64,000 bases of DNA from Pseudomonadota bacterium (GTDB lineage: Bacteria > Pseudomonadota > Alphaproteobacteria > Caulobacterales > Caulobacteraceae): the NCBI GenBank assembly GCA_023456105.1, contig JAEYAO010000100.1:123700-187699 (forward strand), written 5' to 3'. The notes beneath the pieces were generated by a model. That model made no database searches. It was not told where the DNA came from and saw only the letters and a program-made list of their open reading frames with translations. Position numbers and translations under genes: made by a program. Within the stretch, counting starts at the first letter, position 1; every line of letters starts with the position of its first letter. Below are positions 36,338 through 44,456 of this stretch, one piece after another.

Positions 36338-37404
36338 AGCCCCAGCGTCCCGGCGACGGCGGCGGCGACTTCGGCGAAACGACGCGTGATTTCGCTGTCC
36401 AGATTTCCGACGACCAGCGGACGCCCCGCATCGCTCGCCTCGCGCAGAGACGCGTCCAGCGGCAGGTCGCCCAGGAAGGGGATCGACAGGCGCGCGGCCT
36501 CGGCCTCGGCGCCGCCCCGGCCGAACACCGGCCCGCTCATGTTCTCGATCAGACCCAGCGTCGGCACGCCCACGCGTTGGAACAGGGTGTGGGCCCGGCG
36601 GGCGTCGGCCAGAGCCACCTCCTGCGGCGTTGTGACGATCACCGCGCCGTCCAGCGGCGTCTTCTGGATCAGCGTCAACTGAACGTCGCCCGTGCCCGGC
36701 GGCAGGTCCACCACCAGCACGTCCAGCGGCGTCTCGGCCGTTCCCCAGCGCGTCTGACCCAGCATTTGGGTGATGGCTTGCGAGGCCATGGGTCCGCGCC
36801 AGATCATGGCGTCGTTCGCCTTCGTCAGCAGCCCGACGGACATGGCCTTCAGTCCGTGCGCCTCATGCGGGACGATGGCGCCGTCCTCATAGGCCGGCTG
36901 CCCCGACAGGCCGAGCATGGTCGGCAGCGAGGGGCCATAGACGTCCGCATCCAGAACGCCGACCGACAACCCCTGTGCGCTCAAGGCCGCAGCGAGGTTG
37001 ACCGCGACGGTCGATTTGCCGACCCCGCCCTTGCCGGACGCGACCGCCAGAACGCGGCGCACATGGGCCGGGCGATCCGTGGCGACGGGCGCCTTGGCGC
37101 GTCCCTGATCCACGGCGGCCGGCGACAGACTGGCGGCGCGGCGTGGCGCTGGCGCGGTGGGCGTCTCCGCCGTCAGCACCACCGAAATGCGCGAGACGCC
37201 CGGGATGGCACGCAGCACGGCTTCGGCCGCGTCGCGCACGGGGGCGTACAGCGCGGTCTGTCCGGCGGGCGCTTCCAGCACAAAACCGACCCGATCTTCG
37301 GCCACGACCAAGCCTTGCACCAGGCCGGCCGCCATTAGCCCCCGCCCCGAGCGCGGGTCGATGACGCGGTCCAGCGCGGCCAGGACGGCGGATCGTTCGA
37401 CCAT
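36334..37404 (-). CDS. mrp: Mrp/ApbC-type P-loop ATPase, iron-sulfur carrier family
   Basis: It has 356 residues from ATG at 37404. An N-terminal MIP18-like (DUF59) domain of about 80 residues is followed by a Pro/Ala linker and the P-loop domain with GKGGVGKS at 124-131, DADVYGPSLPTMLG, MIWRGPM and DLPPGTGD. The CxxC pair that bridges the iron-sulfur cluster in canonical Mrp is absent: after ENMS the sequence goes straight to GPVFGRGGAEAE, a shortened loop. It may act as a scaffold without CxxC or in a different ATPase role. Confidence 0.9.
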   Translation of the reverse strand: MVERSAVLAALDRVIDPRSGRGLMAAGLVQGLVVAEDRVGFVLEAPAGQTALYAPVRDAAEAVLRAIPGVSRISVVLTAETPTAPAPRRAASLSPAAVDQGRAKAPVATDRPAHVRRVLAVASGKGGVGKSTVAVNLAAALSAQGLSVGVLDADVYGPSLPTMLGLSGQPAYEDGAIVPHEAHGLKAMSVGLLTKANDAMIWRGPMASQAITQMLGQTRWGTAETPLDVLVVDLPPGTGDVQLTLIQKTPLDGAVIVTTPQEVALADARRAHTLFQRVGVPTLGLIENMSGPVFGRGGAEAEAARLSIPFLGDLPLDASLREASDAGRPLVVGNLDSEITRRFAEVAAAVAGTLGL

Positions 37405-37479
37405 GACGATTTCCTTTGACGCTTGCGGGCGGATGGGCGCGCGTTCTATCGCCGGAACCGTTTCTGTTCGAGCCCGGAT

Positions 37480-38352
37480 TTGACCACTCAGCCGCGCATC
37501 ACCTTTCTGGCCGGCCCCACCGCCTCGGGTAAGTCTCGCCTGGCGATGAGACTGGCGCGTGAGACTGGCGCGCTGATCGTCAACGCCGACAGCCAGCAGT
37601 TGTACGCCGACCTGCGTGTGCTGACGGCCCGCCCGTCGCCGAAGGACGAGTCCGAGGCCGAGCACGCCCTCTATGGCGTGGCGGACGCGGCGGACGCCTG
37701 GTCGGTGGGACGCTGGAGCCGTGCGGCGTTGCAGCAGATCCAGGCCGCCGGAGATCGACCCGTCGTGCTGGTCGGCGGCACGGGCCTGTACTTCATGGCG
37801 CTGACCCAAGGGTTGGCCGAGATCCCACCGGTGGCGGACTCCATTCGCGCCGAAATGGATCGCGATTTTGGCGCTCTAGGGGAAGCGGAATTTCGTACGC
37901 GTCTGGCGCGGGACGATCCGGCTTCCGCCGGCGCCATCGAGCGTGGCGACCGCCAGCGTCTCGTCCGTGCAGCCAGCGTGCTGCGCGCCAGCGGCAGGCC
38001 CCTCAGCGCCTGGCGCGCCGACACCCGCCCGCTCCTGCCTGCGGCAATCTGGTCCGGCCTGGTGATCGAGCCCGATCGTTCGGCGCTCTACGCCGCCTGC
38101 GACGCCCGTGTGGACACGATGATCGCCGGCGGGGCGATCGAGGAGGTCGAAACGCTGCTCGCCCGCGACCTTGATCCAGCGCTTCCGGCGATGAAGGCTG
38201 TGGGCGTGCGCGAACTCGCGGTCTGGATCACCGGCGAGATGACGCGCGCCACGGCGGTGGAGGCGCTGAAGCAGGCGACCCGGAACTACGCCAAACGGCA
38301 GCTGACCTGGTTCCGCAATCAGACGCCCGATTGGCCGCGCACCGCCCCGTGA
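37480..38352 (+). CDS. miaA: tRNA dimethylallyltransferase (MiaA)
   Basis: Adds a dimethylallyl group to A37 of tRNAs reading U-starting codons, first step of ms2i6A. It has 290 residues from TTG at 37480, chosen because the P-loop GPTASGKS (12-19) then sits at its usual distance. The DSQQLY motif, GGTGLYFMAL and the C-terminal RNYAKRQLTWFRNQ are conserved. No clear ribosome-binding site is visible ahead of the TTG. Divergent from mrp over 75 bases. Confidence 0.93.
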   Translation: MTTQPRITFLAGPTASGKSRLAMRLARETGALIVNADSQQLYADLRVLTARPSPKDESEAEHALYGVADAADAWSVGRWSRAALQQIQAAGDRPVVLVGGTGLYFMALTQGLAEIPPVADSIRAEMDRDFGALGEAEFRTRLARDDPASAGAIERGDRQRLVRAASVLRASGRPLSAWRADTRPLLPAAIWSGLVIEPDRSALYAACDARVDTMIAGGAIEEVETLLARDLDPALPAMKAVGVRELAVWITGEMTRATAVEALKQATRNYAKRQLTWFRNQTPDWPRTAP

Positions 38353-38404
38353 GGCGTCGTCGCCCGAATCATGTCAGCGCTAGGGGTGTAGGGAGAGAAC
38401 GACC

Positions 38405-39772
38405 ATGGCGATGACGCGCGGCCTGCTTCTGGCGGGCTTCCTGATGGCTTCCACCGCCGTGCAGGCGCAGGAGCCATGGCAGGTGAAGCAGGCGTGGGTC
38501 AGCGCCCACGAGTCCTTCCTGGCTGGCGAGGCGCTGCAGGGACGCGGCAGCGCGACACGCGACGAGGCCATCGCCGCCGCCTACATGGCGTCCCAGTTCG
38601 AAGGCTTCGGCCTGACACCGCCGCCAGGCATGACATCCTTCTTCCAGACGACGGGCGTGACACGGATCACGCCCAGCGGCCAGGCCGACCTGACCGTAGG
38701 CGACGTCACGGTGGCGGAAGGCGCGGGGCTGACGCTGCTGATGTCGTCGGGACAGTCGGCATCGGGCACGGCGCAGATCGCCGGAGCCGATCCCGCCGCC
38801 TTGCCGCAGGCTGCGATCGTCATGGTTCCCGACATGGGCGCGGCCTCGGTCGGCGCCTGGATCGGCGCGGCGGCGGCCAAGGGCGTGCAGGTCCTGGTGC
38901 TGCGCGAGAACGAGGCGCTGACGCAGCGCATCAGCGCAGCCGGCGGCAAGACCCGCACGCCCGTTGCCCTGACCACGGAAGCGGCGACGCGGCGCAGCCC
39001 GGAGGTCGCGGTGGTCTCGGCCGAGATGTTCGACCGTCTTGCCGCCTTGGCCGACGCTCAGGCGACCCTGGACCTCGGCGAGGTCACGCGGACAGAGAGC
39101 CCCACCACCAACGCGATGGGCTATCTGCAGGGCAGCGATCCTTCCGCTGGCGTGATCCTGATCAGCGCGCACCTGGACCACATTGGCGTGCGGCCGGACG
39201 GCGTGGTGATGTACGGGGCCAACGACGACGCCTCGGGCGTGGCGGCGGTGCTGGAGCTGGCGCGCGCCATGGCGGCGGCCGGCCAGCCCAAGCGCAGCAT
39301 CCTCTTCGTCGGCTACGGCAGCGAGGAACTGGGCCTCCTGGGCTCCAAGTATTTCGCCGCCAACCCGCCCGTGCCCCTGACCGACATCGTGGCCAATCTC
39401 GAGATCGAAATGATCGGCCAGCAGGACCCCAAGATGCCGGCTGGCGTGATGATGATGACCGGTTTCGACCGATCGAACTTCGGGTCGGAGATGAAGGCGC
39501 GCGGCGCCCTGGTCGCGCCCGACCCCTACCCTGAGCAGAACTTCTTTGAACGGTCCGACAACTACCAGCTGGCGCTGCAGGGGATCGTCGCCCACACCAT
39601 TTCGGGCTGGGCGGTGACGCCGACTTACCACACGCCGGAAGACACCATCGCCAACCTGAACCTGCCCTTCATGACCCAGGCGATCCAGTCGCTGGTCGAG
39701 CCGCTGCGCTGGTTGGCCAACAGCGACTTCCGACCGGAGTGGACGGCTGAGGGGCGTCCGCAGCGCCGCTAG
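38405..39772 (+). CDS. Exported M28 family zinc metallopeptidase
   Basis: It has 455 residues with a signal peptide ending at VQAQ (about residue 21); GGGAGA lies ahead of the ATG. The peptidase domain has the co-catalytic zinc ligands: SAHLDHIG (H), NDDASG (D), GSEELGLLG (catalytic E and ligand E) and a later TPTYHTPED (H). A PA-like insertion of about 150 residues, with the MVPDMGAASVGAWI segment, precedes it. Likely a periplasmic aminopeptidase. It ends 38 bases before the tmRNA 5' end, so the ssrA promoter overlaps its 3' region. Confidence 0.9.
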   Translation: MAMTRGLLLAGFLMASTAVQAQEPWQVKQAWVSAHESFLAGEALQGRGSATRDEAIAAAYMASQFEGFGLTPPPGMTSFFQTTGVTRITPSGQADLTVGDVTVAEGAGLTLLMSSGQSASGTAQIAGADPAALPQAAIVMVPDMGAASVGAWIGAAAAKGVQVLVLRENEALTQRISAAGGKTRTPVALTTEAATRRSPEVAVVSAEMFDRLAALADAQATLDLGEVTRTESPTTNAMGYLQGSDPSAGVILISAHLDHIGVRPDGVVMYGANDDASGVAAVLELARAMAAAGQPKRSILFVGYGSEELGLLGSKYFAANPPVPLTDIVANLEIEMIGQQDPKMPAGVMMMTGFDRSNFGSEMKARGALVAPDPYPEQNFFERSDNYQLALQGIVAHTISGWAVTPTYHTPEDTIANLNLPFMTQAIQSLVEPLRWLANSDFRPEWTAEGRPQRR

Positions 39773-39775
39773 CTC

Positions 39776-39803
39776 TTGGCATCTTCGAGTACACGCCTAT
39801 ATT
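39776..39803 (+). promoter_or_regulatory. Sigma-70-type promoter of ssrA
   Basis: TTGGCA (39776-39781), 16-base spacer, TATATT (39798-39803), starting four bases after the M28 stop. The predicted transcription start (about 39810) coincides with the expected 5' end of the acceptor piece of the tmRNA. Strong match. Confidence 0.6.
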
Positions 39804-39809
39804 GGCCTT

Positions 39810-40128
39810 GTCCGGGTTCGCCCGGACTATGGCGATAAAAGCGCTTGTAATAAGCGGACCGGACCCGGGTGCGATTCCCGGCGGCTCCACCATCCTTCCC
39901 CGCGTTATCGGCGGAGCGAGCATGGGGCCGACTAGCATCGACGGACGTGTAAAGAAGACTGCTTTCGCTCGTCCTGGCCCACCGTATCGGGCCTTTATCT
40001 AACTGCGAACGATAACTTCGCTGGAGAAGTCCGCCTCGCCGCGTAATGCGGTTCGGTTGATTTCGAATCTTAAGTCCTAGGGGTTCAGATCCCTGGGCGG
40101 GGCCCGGAGGGCGCCTGGCAACAGAAGC
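39810..40128 (+). ncRNA. ssrA: Two-piece (circularly permuted) tmRNA
   Basis: Rescues stalled ribosomes with SmpB. The order is permuted, as in other alphaproteobacteria: the acceptor piece comes first and ends with T arm and CCA at 39890-39892, a spacer of about 31 bases follows, then the coding piece begins GGGGCCG at 39924, which pairs with CGGCTCC before the CCA (7 base pairs, one G-U). The tag frame 40005-40046 encodes ANDNFAGEVRLAA and stop; with the Ala from charged tmRNA the tag is AANDNFAGEVRLAA. The acceptor 5' end and coding 3' end are approximate. It is followed directly by sspB, the tag adaptor gene. Confidence 0.9.
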
Positions 40129-40224
40129 CCTCCACTTCCTCAAAAATCTCCCGCGCGCGCCCTCCCGTCTTTCGTCCGGGCGCGGGCGCGTCTATGGGTC
40201 GCCTCGCCAGCAGCCGAGGTGACG

Positions 40225-40698
40225 ATGACCGACCAGACCCCGCCGGTCGACGAGATGGACTATGAGACGATGACGCACGAGGCGTTGCGGACGGTGATCC
40301 GCGATGGCCTGCTGCGCGCCGCCTCCCCCGCCGGCCTGCCGGGCGCCCACCATTTCTACATCACCTTCAAGACCCGCGCAGCCGACGTGTCCGTGCCGCC
40401 CGACATCCTCGCCAAATATCCGGACGAGATGACGGTGGTGATCCAGCACCAGTACGAGGATCTGGACGTCCAGAACGACCGCTTTTCCGTCAAGCTGCGC
40501 TTTGGCGGCATCCCGCGCGTGCTGGCCATGCCCTACACGGCCGTGACCCGCTTCTACGACCCCAGCGTGCAGTTCATGCTGCAGTGGGACGACCCCGAGG
40601 TGATCGAGGAGCCTGCGCCGGCTCCGGAGCCGGACGCGCCTGCGCCCGCCGCCGACGGCCCCAAGGTCGTTTCGCTGGATCAGTTTCGCAAGAAGTGA
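40225..40698 (+). CDS. sspB: SspB, alpha type (ClpXP adaptor for SsrA-tagged proteins)
   Basis: It has 157 residues from ATG at 40225 (GAGG upstream). The SspB fold is followed by a Pro/Ala-rich linker of about 25 residues and the C-terminal VVSLDQFRKK, the ClpX-binding motif of alpha-type SspB. It tethers tagged proteins to ClpX. Placed directly after ssrA, so tag RNA and tag adaptor sit together; the unusual tag sequence raises the question whether SspB has co-varied. Confidence 0.92.
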   Translation: MTDQTPPVDEMDYETMTHEALRTVIRDGLLRAASPAGLPGAHHFYITFKTRAADVSVPPDILAKYPDEMTVVIQHQYEDLDVQNDRFSVKLRFGGIPRVLAMPYTAVTRFYDPSVQFMLQWDDPEVIEEPAPAPEPDAPAPAADGPKVVSLDQFRKK

Positions 40699-40708
40699 TC
40701 CCGGCGGA

Positions 40709-41065
40709 TCAGCGGCGCGGGAAGCTCCGCACCATGATCCGCTCGCGCTCGCCTTCGAACCGCTCCACGATCAGCCGCGCCACTTGCGCGTCGTCGTGGA
40801 ACAGGTACCCCTTGATGGCGTCCAGGATGGCCTTGGCCAGATTGTCGAGGTCCATGATCGGCGGCTCGCCGACGTGCTCCATCCGGATCTCGACCACATG
40901 GTCGCCCCAGGACGGCCGCGCGCCGCGCCACTCCTTGCGCATGAATTCGTAGATCAGCGGCTTGTAGTATTTCGCCTGGGTGGTCAGGCCATCGACAGTG
41001 ATCTCGACGGCGTCGCCGTTCTCGCGGGCTCGCACCTTGCCTGCGCCGATCCAGCCGGTGGTCAT
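40709..41065 (-). CDS. RusA-like Holliday-junction nuclease family protein
   Basis: It has 118 residues. The stretch MDLDNLAKAILDAIKG followed by LFHDDAQVARL (two Asp) has the RusA metal-binding pattern (DxDN...DxLKG...DD). RusA resolves Holliday junctions; related chromosomal proteins are uncharacterised. No phage genes surround it. It converges on sspB with a gap of 10 bases and lies divergently to fumC. The N-terminal 35 residues (GWIGAGKVRARENGD) look adapted and less similar to phage RusA. Confidence 0.72.
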   Translation of the reverse strand: MTTGWIGAGKVRARENGDAVEITVDGLTTQAKYYKPLIYEFMRKEWRGARPSWGDHVVEIRMEHVGEPPIMDLDNLAKAILDAIKGYLFHDDAQVARLIVERFEGERERIMVRSFPRR

Positions 41066-41149
41066 CGTGACGGCCTCGCCTTGCCCTGCATGGCTCTCGT
41101 GCTACACGCCTCGTCACATCACCGCCACGCCTGAAGTCGAGCCCGTACG

Positions 41150-42541
<1,392 letters not shown>

Positions 42542-42555
42542 CCGGCTGTAAAACG

Positions 42556-42589
42556 AAAAAGGCCCCGCCGGTCGCCGGCGGGGCCTTTT
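42556..42589. terminator. Bidirectional rho-independent terminator
   Basis: An 11-base stem GGCCCCGCCGG / CCGGCGGGGCC with a three-base loop, flanked by AAAAA on the left and TTTT on the right, between fumC and the DUF2171 gene that points towards it. Works for both strands. Confidence 0.88.
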
Positions 42590-42610
42590 GCATTCCGGAG
42601 AGAGAGCCGC

Positions 42611-42847
42611 CTAGTGCTTCTCTGTCCAGCGTTCCTTGGCCTCGTCCTTGGTGATCGACAGGTGGACGTGCTTGTCGTCCACGCGCTGGACCCACGACAC
42701 CGGGATCAGGTGGTGCTTGAAGCCGCCGGCGAGGTCGAGCTTGGCCAGTTCGATCTGGTCGCCCAGAACATGATCGACGCGACCGACGTGACCGCCGTCC
42801 GAGCCCAGCACTTCCAGGTGTTCCTTGATGTCGGCCGAGTTGATCAT
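42611..42847 (-). CDS. DUF2171 family small protein (PRC-barrel-like)
   Basis: It has 78 residues from ATG at 42847 with GAGGAACC upstream. Sequence: IKEHLEVLGSDGGHVGRVDHVLGDQIELAKLD with later HHLIPVSWVQRVDDKHVHLSITKDEAKERW, the DUF2171 pattern of a beta-barrel protein. Function unknown; homologues are often induced by general stress. A GAAAC-N16-CGTT element in its promoter region resembles the EcfG consensus and supports stress control. Confidence 0.8.
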   Translation of the reverse strand: MINSADIKEHLEVLGSDGGHVGRVDHVLGDQIELAKLDLAGGFKHHLIPVSWVQRVDDKHVHLSITKDEAKERWTEKH

Positions 42848-42893
42848 GAGGGTTCCTCGCGTTGATGCGCCATGGCAGATTGCCTGCGGGAAC

Positions 42894-42918
42894 AACGCGC
42901 CCGGGCCCTTGCGGTTTC
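42894..42918 (-). promoter_or_regulatory. Candidate EcfG-type (general stress) promoter of the DUF2171 gene
   Basis: Minus strand: GAAAC (42914-42918), 16-base spacer, CGTT (42894-42897). The consensus is GGAAC-N16/17-CGTT, so there is one mismatch in the -35. Its position about 47 bases upstream of the ATG is suitable. Confidence 0.4.
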
Positions 42919-42938
42919 GGTACGGAGGAGCACGCCGC

Positions 42939-43115
42939 ATGGGCGAGGTCGTGAACCTGAACCAGGCCCGCAAGATAAAGGCGCGCGCTGACGACAAGGC
43001 GCGCGCCGCCGCAAACCGCGCCGCCCACGGCCGCAGCCGCGCCGAGCGCAAGCAGGCGGAGGCGGACAAGGCGCGCCTCTCCAGTCATCTGGACGGCGCA
43101 AGGCTCGACGAGTGA
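42939..43115 (+). CDS. DUF4169 family small basic protein
   Basis: It has 58 residues from ATG at 42939, GGAGGAG eight bases upstream. Starts GEVVNLNQARKIKARADD, a family-typical motif, and continues as a long Arg/Lys/Ala-rich helix. Function unknown. Divergent from the DUF2171 gene; a shared upstream region of 91 bases separates them. Confidence 0.78.
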   Translation: MGEVVNLNQARKIKARADDKARAAANRAAHGRSRAERKQAEADKARLSSHLDGARLDE

Positions 43116-43136
43116 GGGGCGCGTAATGCGGTCGCT

Positions 43137-44045
43137 TCAGGCTTGGGGCGAGCGGATCAGCAGCAGCTGTCCCGCCAGCACCAGAGCCAGCCCCAGGAAC
43201 GCCGACAAACCGAATCGCGCCCCTTCGAACAGGACGGAGACCAGCATGGCGATCGGCGGCGTCAGCGCCGAGATATAGCTGGCGGTCGCATATCCCTTCA
43301 GCCGCGCGATCGAAAAATAAAGCCCGAACGCGATCACCGAGCCGAACAGCGCCAGGTACAGCAGGGCCAACAGATAGCTGAGGTCTGTCTCGATCCGCCA
43401 CTCAACCCCCGTGAGGAGGCCGTACAGCGCCAGCATGCCCGTGCCGTACGCCATGGCCCAGGCCGTGGCGGTGGCGATCGGCGCCTGCGCCTGCTGCCCG
43501 CGCCAGGCGAAGTAGTTGCCGACCGTGGAGCTGAAGGTGGCGATCAGGGCGAAGGCGACGCCCGTCAGCGCGGTGCGGTCCATCCCGGCCGCCACTATCT
43601 CGCCGCCAGACAGCACGGCCACGCCCATGACCCCGCACAGGGCGCCGCCCCAGGCGGCTCGCGACGCCTTCTGGCCGACCACGATGCGGAACATCGCCAG
43701 GTTCAGGAAGGCCAGCGCCGCGAACATGACCGCCACGACCGCCGAGGCCACCCTCTCCTCCGCGGCGTAGACGAAGCCGTAGGAGGCGGCGAAGACGAAC
43801 GCCCCCTGCCCCAGCGCGGCCAGATGCTGGTTCCGGTTCATCCGCACCGGCCGCCGCGTAACCAAGCAGAAGCCGAACATCACCAGCGCCGACAGCCCGA
43901 ACCGCCATACGACCGAGACGGTGGGATCGACCACGCCCAGTTGCAGCGTGATCGCATACCAGGTGGTGCCCCAGATCAGGGCGCAGACGACCACGCCGCC
44001 GATGGCCAAGCCGGCGGGCGACAGGATGCGGGCGGGGTGGGTCAT
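43137..44045 (-). CDS. EamA/DMT family transporter
   Basis: It has 302 residues from ATG at 44045 with GAGG upstream. Ten predicted membrane helices in two EamA repeats; the first contains GVVVCALIWGTTWYA, the W-G-T-x-W pattern of EamA, and the second begins around ALIATFSSTVGNYFAW. Predicted exporter of metabolites or amino acids; substrate unknown. It converges on the DUF4169 gene with a 21-base gap. Confidence 0.85.
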   Translation of the reverse strand: MTHPARILSPAGLAIGGVVVCALIWGTTWYAITLQLGVVDPTVSVVWRFGLSALVMFGFCLVTRRPVRMNRNQHLAALGQGAFVFAASYGFVYAAEERVASAVVAVMFAALAFLNLAMFRIVVGQKASRAAWGGALCGVMGVAVLSGGEIVAAGMDRTALTGVAFALIATFSSTVGNYFAWRGQQAQAPIATATAWAMAYGTGMLALYGLLTGVEWRIETDLSYLLALLYLALFGSVIAFGLYFSIARLKGYATASYISALTPPIAMLVSVLFEGARFGLSAFLGLALVLAGQLLLIRSPQA

Positions 44046-44153
44046 GGGGCCTCGAAAGCGTGCGACGGCGGCGGCGCGGCCACCGATGCTCAATGCGGCG
44101 CTTCCCTTCGGCCGTCCAGATGTGTCACCGCTCGCTGCGGAGGAACCCAGCCC

Positions 44154-44390
44154 ATGAGCGGATTGACCAAGCGTTCGGTGAGCCTGTCCGGCCATGCGAC
44201 CTCCGTGGCGCTGGAGCCGGAGTTCTGGGCGATCCTGGATGCAGTGGCCGAAGCCATGCAGCTGTCACGCGCGGCGCTTCTGATCCGGATCGACGAAAGA
44301 CGCGGGCGTCGGCCCCTGGCCTCGGCCTGCCGTCTTCTGGCGCTGGCCTGGGCGAGCGGCGATCGCTCCTTCGCGGCCGATCCGGGCTGA
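44154..44390 (+). CDS. Ribbon-helix-helix domain protein (RHH_4)
   Basis: It has 78 residues. The opening LTKRSVSLSGHATSVALEPEFW and following LSRAALLIRIDERRG fit the RHH_4 group: a short beta strand with KRSVSL, then two helices, predicted to bind DNA as a dimer. No antitoxin partner is visible. Followed 66 bases later by uvrD. Possible roles include local regulator of unknown target. Confidence 0.75.
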   Translation: MSGLTKRSVSLSGHATSVALEPEFWAILDAVAEAMQLSRAALLIRIDERRGRRPLASACRLLALAWASGDRSFAADPG

Positions 44391-44456
44391 CTTCCGCCGA
44401 TGTGCTACTTATGTTCTCACCTCGATTCAGCCGTCTTGTGAAGTTATCCGCCCGCC

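Noticed and set aside
42888..42935. GGAAC followed by GGTT upstream of the DUF4169 gene (plus strand)
   Set aside because: The spacer is 19, not 16-17, so it does not fit an EcfG promoter.
44154..44390. Antitoxin of a toxin-antitoxin pair (ribbon-helix-helix protein)
   Set aside because: No small toxin-like gene is adjacent; RHH_4 proteins of this size are usually stand-alone.
44391..44456. Possible SOS box upstream of uvrD (GTTCTCACCTCGATTC)
   Set aside because: The alphaproteobacterial LexA site is GTTC-N7-GTTC; here the second half reads ATTC at a spacing of 8.
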